DNA of 64,000 nucleotides from Pseudomonas sp. N3-W (GTDB lineage Bacteria; Pseudomonadota; Gammaproteobacteria; Pseudomonadales; Pseudomonadaceae): NCBI RefSeq assembly GCF_024970185.1, contig NZ_CP103965.1, positions 3,654,001 to 3,718,000 of the forward strand, read 5' to 3'. Shown piece by piece: positions 55,742 to 63,636 of this stretch (position 1 is its first letter; each line of letters starts with the position of its first letter). The notes under the pieces were generated by a model. It saw only the letters and a program-made list of their open reading frames with translations, ran no database searches and was not told where the DNA came from. The position numbers and the translations under genes were made by a program.

Positions 55742-57553
55742 TCAAGCGGCCAATCTGAAGTTCGCAATTCTATACTTGGTCTCAACATCAGTTTCGTAGG
55801 TCACTATCACTTGCACGGCCACCTCACTCGGCTGGAACTTTTGCAACTCGGCCCTGCTGACATAGGTGAACACGTTTTTGTCTTGCGCTTGTTCTGGCGT
55901 AATCTTGTGATTGTCAAATATCGAGAACGAATGGGCTTGACCGGCGATGTTGCGGCCAGACATCACGGCATTCAGTATTTGGCCCTCATGGATATAAGGC
56001 CAGCCTTGCGGAAAAGAAAACAGCTCACCCTCGGGCGGCACATTACTGACAATTATCCTCCCGGCTTGCTGCTGGGCCTGTTTCGACTGAATGCCGATAT
56101 AGCGAGCGTCGTCCAACTTCAGAACACGCACGTTGAACACATCTGACTTCTGCGAGTCATTCTCACCCTTGAGCGTCACGCAGTAATACACAGGTACTAA
56201 CCGGTCGAAGTTTGCCGGTATGTACCGGGGCGGGATATTGAAGTCTCGGCCACCCGGTGTAACAGGAACAGAGGTTGAATAAAAGCCGGTGCCACCATTG
56301 CCGTCCCAGAACATCTCGACTTTATCGTCAGGACCAAAGTTGGCGTTGTCGTCAATTCGCAGGGTGACGCCGGAGACGCTGAGTTGGGTGACATCAAGTT
56401 GTCCCTGCCCCGGAATCACAGGCGACTCGGGAACGGCCCCTACAACAATCGGCATCGGCAAGATCAGTGGAGCACGAACCTGCGTAGCGTAGCTGTGTGA
56501 GGACATCGCTGTACCAATCCAGGAATACTGATACAGCAGTTCGATATCTTCGCCATTACGTTTGGCGAACCACTGCGGATCAATCGAAAACTCGATAGAG
56601 CCCTTGTCGATGGTCGAGGCATCGACCTGCACCTGCTGCACTGACGGCTCGTTGTCCACTGGCACCGCGCTGGCGTAACAAAACACCTGGTCGCCGACGC
56701 TCATGCCGGGATAGGCATTGATGCGCACGGGTACGCCGGTGGGAAACGCGCTCGGATTCAACCCCTGCCCAGGGGTGTGACCGGGGATGCTCAGCGCCGG
56801 CAACAATGGCGCTGTTGGCTCCAGCAGTTTTATGGTCTGCTGTGCTGAGCGGGTTTGTGCTGCTGCAGGGCTGCCTGCGTACTGAATGCTGTAATTGAGT
56901 TCAATGTGGCCGTCGATAACGCGCCGCACATCCGATTTGGACAGATACAATTGCAGCGGTTTGCCGACCTGCTCTGCCTTTACAACCACCGAGTATTCGA
57001 GGGGTGGCGACACTTCCACGCCATCAGACCTGAAGCGACTGCAGTGCAGCGTCACGGTATCGCCCGTGGCCATTGCCTCGTAGGGACCGGCCCACACACC
57101 GGGATCGCCCGGAAGGCTTTCCACGTCCAGCCGCAGGTCTTGCGACTCCTTGATTTGCAACACCGGCAAATCCGGTTTGGCACGAGGGCGTTTGCCGACA
57201 TAAAAAAAGATGCGTTTGGACTCTTCGCTTTGGACGCCTCCCCTGTCCACCCGATAGGAGTAAAACGCCCAGCCCTGGTCCAGCAGTCTCACCGTGGGGT
57301 TTTCAATGCGCACCGGCAGGCCCGAGTCTGTCACCTCGGCTTCAACGATTTGGGCGCGATCCTCAAATTCATCCACTGCCGTGCCGTCTTGTGCACAGCC
57401 GCGCCAATTGACAACGATCCATTCACCATCATCTTTCTTGATGTCGGGATAGTTGATATAGGTCAGCAACCTATCGGTGCCCAACTTCTCGACATCGATT
57501 GTGTTATTGGCATCCAGGTCCGGAATCGTGGGCGCGGGGTTCGGGTCAATCAT
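55742..57553 (-). CDS. Ig-like repeat protein, first gene of the P47/Rhs unit
   Basis: The protein has 603 residues. GGAAGGAGC lies 8 bp before ATG 57553. No signal peptide or membrane segment is present. The sequence is built from about four beta-rich modules of 125-145 residues with recurring landmarks (GDTVTLHCSRF, GDQVFCYASAVPV, DDKVEMFWDGNGGT, LNYSIQYAG, LLYQYSWIG), which look like degenerate Ig-like domains common in large Pseudomonas surface proteins. I do not recognise a named family. It heads the minus-strand unit with the two P47-like genes and Rhs protein 1, and a lux-box-like promoter lies upstream. Confidence 0.8.
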   Translation of the reverse strand: MIDPNPAPTIPDLDANNTIDVEKLGTDRLLTYINYPDIKKDDGEWIVVNWRGCAQDGTAVDEFEDRAQIVEAEVTDSGLPVRIENPTVRLLDQGWAFYSYRVDRGGVQSEESKRIFFYVGKRPRAKPDLPVLQIKESQDLRLDVESLPGDPGVWAGPYEAMATGDTVTLHCSRFRSDGVEVSPPLEYSVVVKAEQVGKPLQLYLSKSDVRRVIDGHIELNYSIQYAGSPAAAQTRSAQQTIKLLEPTAPLLPALSIPGHTPGQGLNPSAFPTGVPVRINAYPGMSVGDQVFCYASAVPVDNEPSVQQVQVDASTIDKGSIEFSIDPQWFAKRNGEDIELLYQYSWIGTAMSSHSYATQVRAPLILPMPIVVGAVPESPVIPGQGQLDVTQLSVSGVTLRIDDNANFGPDDKVEMFWDGNGGTGFYSTSVPVTPGGRDFNIPPRYIPANFDRLVPVYYCVTLKGENDSQKSDVFNVRVLKLDDARYIGIQSKQAQQQAGRIIVSNVPPEGELFSFPQGWPYIHEGQILNAVMSGRNIAGQAHSFSIFDNHKITPEQAQDKNVFTYVSRAELQKFQPSEVAVQVIVTYETDVETKYRIANFRLAA

Positions 57554-57622
57554 GATTCAAGCTCCTTCCATTCAGACGTTTATCGTCGGCCAACCAGTGG
57601 ACGCCGTGTTCATTGAGAACAG

Positions 57623-57669
57623 TTTTTACGCCTGAATTTCGAGCTTGGGTACTATCAGAACTGATAGGT
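57623..57669 (-). promoter_or_regulatory. Lux-box-like promoter before the Ig/P47/Rhs unit (possibly bidirectional)
   Basis: The box at 57650-57669 reads TACTATCAGAACTGATAGGT, an NNCT-N12-AGNN site with perfect 7-bp arms (CTATCAG-AA-CTGATAG). Towards the minus-strand unit, 21 bp separate it from TAAAAA (57628-57623), a 4/6 match to a -10 hexamer; the predicted start is near 57616. Towards the divergent small-protein/Rhs pair, the element at the same distance is TAGTGT (3/6 match), which is weaker. Confidence 0.62.
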
Positions 57670-57757
57670 TCGCTGCTTTTAAAATACTGCTAGTGTCTGG
57701 TTTCAATGGCTGCCAGGCAGCCGTCTCAGCATATGAAAAGAATAGGAGTTATTGGTG

Positions 57758-58210
57758 ATGACTAACTTTAAAGCGGTGGGTGCAAGCCTGATTTTTGGCT
57801 TGGGCTTCATACAAGCCGGGTATTCCCAAGCGGCAGGGGCTATTTACATTCGCGAGGCCGACGTATCAAAGGAGTGTTCTATTCCGGCGGTAGAAGGCAG
57901 ATACAGAATCAGACAAGACACCAGCTGCACTAACGATCAAGCGTATATGACCCGATTCGCCAATGTGGATTCCGCGTTAACCATTACCTATTTTAATAAT
58001 GGGGACTGCACCGAAGGTCAAAGCTGGGAAATTGAAGTAAAGACCGTTAAACAGCCCACCTCTTTTCCAGCAGATCATTACATAAGCATCGCGGCAATGG
58101 CCGGCGTTCCTAATGGAAGTATCATATATCCAGGCCTCCTAAAAGTGCGCTCCAGGGCGGATGGCAACATTGATGGAAAGCTTTCGTGCATTTATATAGA
58201 ACGCAAATAA
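57758..58210 (+). CDS. Small secreted protein of unknown function
   Basis: The protein has 150 residues from ATG 57758, with AGGAG nine bases upstream. A Sec signal peptide (GASLIFGLGFIQAGYSQA) is followed by a mature domain of about 125 residues. That domain has four cysteines (KECSIP, DTSCTND, NGDCTEG, KLSCIYI), enough for two disulfides. It is more A+T-rich than the flanking Rhs gene. It is followed after 28 bp by Rhs protein 2 and probably co-transcribed with it. I do not recognise the family; it could be an exported effector, inhibitor or adhesin-like factor. Confidence 0.8.
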   Translation: MTNFKAVGASLIFGLGFIQAGYSQAAGAIYIREADVSKECSIPAVEGRYRIRQDTSCTNDQAYMTRFANVDSALTITYFNNGDCTEGQSWEIEVKTVKQPTSFPADHYISIAAMAGVPNGSIIYPGLLKVRSRADGNIDGKLSCIYIERK

Positions 58211-58238
58211 CCCATCCTGGCCAAGGAGATTCTGAATC

Positions 58239-61200
58239 ATGACTGCGTCTACCGCTGTCCACTCCAACGCGTTCAACTTTGCCAGTTTCGTTGAGTCCGG
58301 TGTTGACCCGCGAACCGGTTTATATACCGCTTCTGTATCGTTGCCGCCGGTCAAGGCCAACAACCTGAGTGGTCCGGAAGTCCCCTTGACGCTCGGCTAT
58401 AACCCGATGAACACCACCGACATCGGTTACGGCAAAGGCTGGAGCATGGGGCTGACCGAATACCTGCCCAGCAAGCAGATTCTCTCCGTGCATACCGGTG
58501 AGACGTTCAAGGTGACCGGCAACTACCAGGACGAAGGCGATCCCACCCGCCAGAAGATGAAAGAGCAGAAAATTCAAAGTTTCAAGTTCTACACCCTCAC
58601 CAATGACTCGCGCGGCGAGTTCCAGGTGGTGCATAAATCCGGCCTGGTGGAAATCCTCAAGCTCATGGGCCCCACCCCGCAAGTGGCCCTGCCGGTGATC
58701 ATGTACTCACCCCAGGGCCACGAGGTGAGCCTGACCTATGGTCAGGGTCCGGTTTTACGCATGCTCAGCAACATCCGCGACAGCCAGGGCACGATGCTGG
58801 ACGTGATCCGCAACCTCACCGCCAAGACCGTCGAAATTCGCGTCAGGCCGATCAACAATGTGCCGCTGGCCGTGTTCACCCTGCACCTGGAAGGTGACCG
58901 GATGTCCCGGGTCGAGTTACCCACCAGCAACAGGGCCGGCTGGCGTTTTGTCTACGGGCTGGAGCGCGAGCAACTGTGCATGAAGGAAGTCTGGACGCCG
59001 CTGGGTGCTCACGAAAAGATCCAGTACAACGACGAAGGTCACGGGTTTCCGGCTAATACAGGGCTCCCGAAGCTGCCCCGGGTCACGGACCACACTACCA
59101 CCCCCGGCGGCGGTCAGCCGCCGGTCGTGGTGAAATATCAATACAGCAACAACGGCAGGAATTTCCTGGGTGCCAACTCTGCGGTCGATTGGGATGATGG
59201 GGGGCTGGACAATCTGTACAAGGTCATCGGTGCCTATGAGTACGAAACCACCGAAAGCCTGATGGTAGATAACGTTGCGGTACGCAAGGTTGAGCGCAAC
59301 TTCAATCGATTCCACTTGCAGACGGCGGAAATCACTACCCAGGGCACTCATCGCAAAGCGGTGAAAACCACCTATTACGCCAACGACACCGACACGTTCG
59401 ACAAGCAGGTCCCGCAATGCCAGTTACCCAGGAAGGTCGTGACGACCTGGGATTTGACTGATGATGTCAGGGACGCCCGTGAAGACACGGAACTGAGCGA
59501 GTACGACGTGCACGGCAACCCGACCCTGCGCGTGCAAGCCAACGGCATCACCGAAATCACCACCTGGTACCCGGCGGACGACATCAATGACGAGAAGGAC
59601 GACGATAAACAGATCGAAGGCCTGAAAGACCCTTGGGGTTTCGTGCGCAGTGTCCGGGACAAAACCGTGATACCCACCTCGGACACAACACTGCTGCCCG
59701 ACGTGCAAGCGGGCGCACCGACCTTGCGCTCCCGTCATCGTTATGCGCAGCAAAACCCCATCAGCACGGGCAGCAAGCCCTGGATCGCGCTGGTCGAGGA
59801 TCGCATGCTGCAGGTTGAACAAGAGACGGAGATCATGCTCAAGGGCTGTGTCTACAGCTTCTTCGATGAACCGGCCGATCACCTGAAACATGGGCGACGC
59901 TCGCGGCAGGCCCTGACCATCGGCGGTGCCGGCGGCCCGACCACCTTCACCGACTACACGTACAGCACCGAGAAGGCCACCTACGCCACGTTTGCCGGCG
60001 AAACCGTGCTGTACACGCAAGAGACGACCACCACCGATTTCGATACTGTCAGCAAAAGCATGAACGCGGAGCGCTCGCTGTTTACGGGTGAATCACTGCT
60101 GTTCAGCGACAGCGACGAGCAGATGCGCTTTACCTACGACGCGTTGGGACGCGTCGTAAGCGAAACCGAAGCGCCAGAGAGCGATTACCCGGCCACCCGG
60201 ACCTTCAGCTACAGGCTGATCCGCCCCGCAGGCCCGGGTGAAGAGCCTGTGACAGAGCTGGCCAGTCAGGAGCTGACCGACATCAGAAAGGTCAAGACCC
60301 GCAGCTGGTTCGACGGGCTGGCCCGTACCATCAAGGAGGAGCTTGAGGACACTGAAAATGCCGATGGCAAACCACCGGTTTACCGAAGCCTCTATGAGGC
60401 TGGCTACGACGCGGCGGGTCAGTTGATCAGTGAGACCGAGATCGACTGGCTGGACAAGACCGATCTGCGCCTCACCAGCACTTACACCTATGACGACTGG
60501 GGCATGCAGGACAGCAGCACCGGCCCGGACGGCGTGAAACACCACAGCCGCAGCAACCCCATCACCTACACCACCGAGCAGTGGGTCGATGGCGTGGGCA
60601 AGACCAGAACCGTGACCAACCGCTTCGACAAACCGGTCAGCACCGAGACACTGGACCTGCAAGGCAGGCGCATCAGCCGGCAGCAATTCAAGTACGACGG
60701 ACTCGGGCGCAGCACCCAGGAAACCGACGCCATCGGAGGCATTACTCACTACCGCTACGATGCCACCGGCCGAATGATCAGCAGCACCTTGCCCGACAGG
60801 ACCATCGTCAGTCGCCGTTACGCCGATCACAGCAGCGCTGAGCTGCCCGTCGCGCTGGTCATCAAGCCGTCCAGTAACACGCTGCCCGCCATGACCGTGG
60901 GCGAGCAGTCCTTCGACGGGCTGGAGCGGCCCATACAGCGCATCGTGGGTAACCGCGTCGAACAGCTGCGTTATGAAGGCGGCCGACTGTCGCCCTGCCA
61001 GCGCGTGACCCCCAGCGGCAAGGCGATCAACTACGAATACCAATGGGGCCTGACCACGCAACCGACTGCCATCAAGGCCATCGACGACAGCGCGACCTTC
61101 GATTATGACCTGCTCGATGGCAACCTCAAACAATCAAGCAATGATCAGGGCACCTATGACTTCACCTATACCACCACCGGCCACCTGAGCACCGAGCGCT

Positions 61201-63368
61201 GGAGCGAGCCGGGCAAACCCGACCGGGTCACCCGCTTCACCAGCTCGTTGAAAGGACGGCAACTGACCCGTACCGATGTCGGCGGGCAGACCGCCCGCGC
61301 CGAATACGATGTCAACCCGCAGACCGGCAAAGGCACCGGGCGACTGCTTAAAGTGACTCAGTGCCAATTGCAGGGGGCTTTCGCGTATGACGCCTTGGGT
61401 CGCCTGCATCGTACAACCAGCACGGACCTGGGTACGGGCAATACACTGACCACCACGCTGACCTTCGATGATATCGGCCGGGAAAAAACACGCACGCTGG
61501 CCCTGCGCAATGCTCAAGGCCAGCCGATACAGGCGCAACGAAGCATCGAGCTGGAGTACCTGCCGGATGGCAATCCGGGTACCCGGCATTTGAGGGTCGG
61601 CGATGCAACCACACTGCTGGAAACCTTTGAATATGACGCTCGCGGGCGACTGGTATTTTGCAGGCATGAAGGCGACGACCTGCCCAAGGACCGCTTCGGT
61701 AATGCCATTGCCAGGCAGTTTTTTGATTTCGATGCGCTGAACAACATCAACTATTGCCTCACCTCCTTCGCCGACGGCAGCAAGGACGAGGCCGAGTACT
61801 TTTTTGCAGAGTCCGACCCTTGCCAGATGATCCGCGTCACCCACACCCACCCGGACTATCAGGGACTCAAGACCGACTACACCTATGACGCGGACGGTAA
61901 CCTGACGCACGACGAAATGGGCCAGCAATTGCACTACGACAGCCAGGGTCGGCTGTTGGGTGTTTCAGATGCGACGGGCGAACCTGTCAGCAACTATCGC
62001 TATGACGGCCATGACCACCTGCTGGCGGTCAAACCGCAAGGCAAGTCCGAAACCCTGCGTTTCTATCAGGGCGATCGATTGAGCGATACGCTGCAAGACG
62101 GCCAACATACCCAGTTGCTCTACCGGGGGAACCACCCGCTGGGGCAGCAGACGCCGGGTGACGACTCGCGAACCCTGCTGCTGCTCACCGACGCCAAACA
62201 GTCGGTTATCGGCGAAAGCCAGGACAGTGAACTGCGTACGGCCGTGTACAGCGCCTACGGCGAACGCAGCAGCGAGGACACACTGCAAAGCCTGCTGGCC
62301 TTCAATGGCGAGGTACGCGATCCCGAAAGTGGCTGGTACCTGCTCGGCCATGGTTACCGGGCCTACAACCCGGGGTTGATGCGCTTTCATAGCCCGGATT
62401 CGCTGAGCCCGTTCGGTGCCGGCGGCCCCAACTGCTACATGTATTGCGCGGGAAACCCGATCGCCTTCAGCGATCCGACCGGTCATCGCCGCCGTCGCGG
62501 TGGTCAGTTCGTGAATAACCCCTGGTTTGCGGCAGTGGTAGGCGGGCCGGCTATAGTGCTGGGCATTATCGCCTCGGTTGTGACGCTGAATCCGGCGCCG
62601 CTTGCAGCCGTCGTCAATACGCTCGTCGCATCCACTGCCGGCGCCGCAGGAGCAAGCGCAGCTACTGCTGCAACGGCAGGTGCGGTAGCATCCCATGTTG
62701 TACTGGCGGCAGCGAGCCTATCAACCACTTACAACGGGCTGCTTAATCTTGGCATGACCCTGTTTGGAATCGGAGTCGATCAACTAACAACTTTTGTAAA
62801 AGATGAGAATGCGTCAGAAGTACTGGGTTATTTTGGGGGTGTCCTGGCACAGGCGTCATTCGTAAAGTTTCATGTGCCTTATGGTGTATCTTTCACAGTC
62901 ATTACGCCACAGGTTAGAACCAGACCCGTGCCACCAAGTTCAATGTTGTCGATAGAGGGGCCACCTACCAGCAGGCCTAGGTTAGAAAGTGTGTCCAGCA
63001 GGTACAACATTGCAAGCGCTCCTGACAGGCCACCGGTAACCTATGCTGAACCTGCTGCACGTGCTACCCGTGCTACCCTTGCTACACAACCACAGCAAGT
63101 ATTGCCGATTACGATACATAACAATATGTTAAATACCTTCAACTCCCTTGATTCCGAAATTGGAAGTACAGGGGTAGGTGGAAGCTCTCAGTTAACTGGC
63201 TCAGGCTACACCCCAAGAGAAGTACAAGGGTTAGGCATTGGAGAAACATCATCAAGCACACTAGGCGGCCAAGATTTTTCCGCTTTACGGGGAGCCCGAT
63301 CAAATACAAGGGGCCAGTTATTGAATACAAGAAAAATTGTGATAAAGCCAGCAGAGTCATATAACTGA
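58239..63368 (+). CDS. Rhs/YD-repeat protein 2 with a 293-residue hydrophobic variable tail
   Basis: The protein has 1709 residues with AAGGAG at 58223-58228. There is no signal peptide and no PAAR domain. The N-terminal part (VHSNAFNFASFVESGVDPRT) and the YD repeats closely follow Rhs protein 1. The core ends with GYRAYNPGLMRFHSPDS and GNPIAFSDPTGH at about residue 1416. The tail starts RRRRGGQF and contains a long hydrophobic, alanine/glycine-rich part (about 1427-1515), followed by a polar, Ser/Thr/Pro-rich region. Base composition becomes visibly A+T-richer from about 62740. No toxin motif and no downstream immunity-type gene are seen. Confidence 0.9.
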   Translation: MTASTAVHSNAFNFASFVESGVDPRTGLYTASVSLPPVKANNLSGPEVPLTLGYNPMNTTDIGYGKGWSMGLTEYLPSKQILSVHTGETFKVTGNYQDEGDPTRQKMKEQKIQSFKFYTLTNDSRGEFQVVHKSGLVEILKLMGPTPQVALPVIMYSPQGHEVSLTYGQGPVLRMLSNIRDSQGTMLDVIRNLTAKTVEIRVRPINNVPLAVFTLHLEGDRMSRVELPTSNRAGWRFVYGLEREQLCMKEVWTPLGAHEKIQYNDEGHGFPANTGLPKLPRVTDHTTTPGGGQPPVVVKYQYSNNGRNFLGANSAVDWDDGGLDNLYKVIGAYEYETTESLMVDNVAVRKVERNFNRFHLQTAEITTQGTHRKAVKTTYYANDTDTFDKQVPQCQLPRKVVTTWDLTDDVRDAREDTELSEYDVHGNPTLRVQANGITEITTWYPADDINDEKDDDKQIEGLKDPWGFVRSVRDKTVIPTSDTTLLPDVQAGAPTLRSRHRYAQQNPISTGSKPWIALVEDRMLQVEQETEIMLKGCVYSFFDEPADHLKHGRRSRQALTIGGAGGPTTFTDYTYSTEKATYATFAGETVLYTQETTTTDFDTVSKSMNAERSLFTGESLLFSDSDEQMRFTYDALGRVVSETEAPESDYPATRTFSYRLIRPAGPGEEPVTELASQELTDIRKVKTRSWFDGLARTIKEELEDTENADGKPPVYRSLYEAGYDAAGQLISETEIDWLDKTDLRLTSTYTYDDWGMQDSSTGPDGVKHHSRSNPITYTTEQWVDGVGKTRTVTNRFDKPVSTETLDLQGRRISRQQFKYDGLGRSTQETDAIGGITHYRYDATGRMISSTLPDRTIVSRRYADHSSAELPVALVIKPSSNTLPAMTVGEQSFDGLERPIQRIVGNRVEQLRYEGGRLSPCQRVTPSGKAINYEYQWGLTTQPTAIKAIDDSATFDYDLLDGNLKQSSNDQGTYDFTYTTTGHLSTERWSEPGKPDRVTRFTSSLKGRQLTRTDVGGQTARAEYDVNPQTGKGTGRLLKVTQCQLQGAFAYDALGRLHRTTSTDLGTGNTLTTTLTFDDIGREKTRTLALRNAQGQPIQAQRSIELEYLPDGNPGTRHLRVGDATTLLETFEYDARGRLVFCRHEGDDLPKDRFGNAIARQFFDFDALNNINYCLTSFADGSKDEAEYFFAESDPCQMIRVTHTHPDYQGLKTDYTYDADGNLTHDEMGQQLHYDSQGRLLGVSDATGEPVSNYRYDGHDHLLAVKPQGKSETLRFYQGDRLSDTLQDGQHTQLLYRGNHPLGQQTPGDDSRTLLLLTDAKQSVIGESQDSELRTAVYSAYGERSSEDTLQSLLAFNGEVRDPESGWYLLGHGYRAYNPGLMRFHSPDSLSPFGAGGPNCYMYCAGNPIAFSDPTGHRRRRGGQFVNNPWFAAVVGGPAIVLGIIASVVTLNPAPLAAVVNTLVASTAGAAGASAATAATAGAVASHVVLAAASLSTTYNGLLNLGMTLFGIGVDQLTTFVKDENASEVLGYFGGVLAQASFVKFHVPYGVSFTVITPQVRTRPVPPSSMLSIEGPPTSRPRLESVSSRYNIASAPDRPPVTYAEPAARATRATLATQPQQVLPITIHNNMLNTFNSLDSEIGSTGVGGSSQLTGSGYTPREVQGLGIGETSSSTLGGQDFSALRGARSNTRGQLLNTRKIVIKPAESYN

Positions 63369-63393
63369 ATACAATCAGGTAGCTGCAACTCAA

Positions 63394-63429
63394 AGCGCCA
63401 GACATCTCCCCCACGGATCGTCTGGCGTT
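63394..63429 (+). terminator. Hairpin after Rhs protein 2
   Basis: AGCGCCAGAC and GTCTGGCGTT pair around a 16-nt loop, 25 bp downstream of the Rhs stop. Only a weak T content follows, so terminator function is likely but not certain. The rest of 63430-63636 has no gene and includes a short GC-rich leader before the fimbrial gene. Confidence 0.6.
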
Positions 63430-63636
63430 AACTCTCCTAAACAACTTCTAACATTTCAACGCTGTTCTTCGATGCAACTGAGAGTTCTCTCATATCCCCC
63501 TCCCCACCCCGCGCCTAAAATCAGCGCCCCGAGACACTGCACAACTCTCATTCACTTTCGCGCGCACTCAAAAAGCGTGCGAGGCCGGCGTTGTCTCGAT
63601 TTCATTGCGCCGGCCGGCAATAAAAGGATTAGAAAC

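Noticed and set aside
57670..57757. Strong plus-strand promoter from the same lux box for the small secreted protein
   Set aside because: At the matching 21-bp distance the hexamer TAGTGT fits only 3 of 6 positions, so I list the divergent activity only as possible.
45459..63368. Classical Tc toxin complex (TcA/TcB/TccC)
   Set aside because: There is no TcdA-like or SpvB/TcaC-like component, and the Rhs N-termini differ from TccC. Only the Rhs core is shared.
45459..63368. T6SS-delivered Rhs effectors
   Set aside because: No PAAR or N-terminal transmembrane region, no VgrG, no EagR-type chaperone gene and no immunity gene are seen beside either Rhs gene.
40696..63636. Prophage or integrative element borders (att sites, integrase, transposase) around the accessory region
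   Set aside because: No mobility genes, tRNA genes or flanking direct repeats could be found, so transfer is suggested only by gene content and the lack of REPs.
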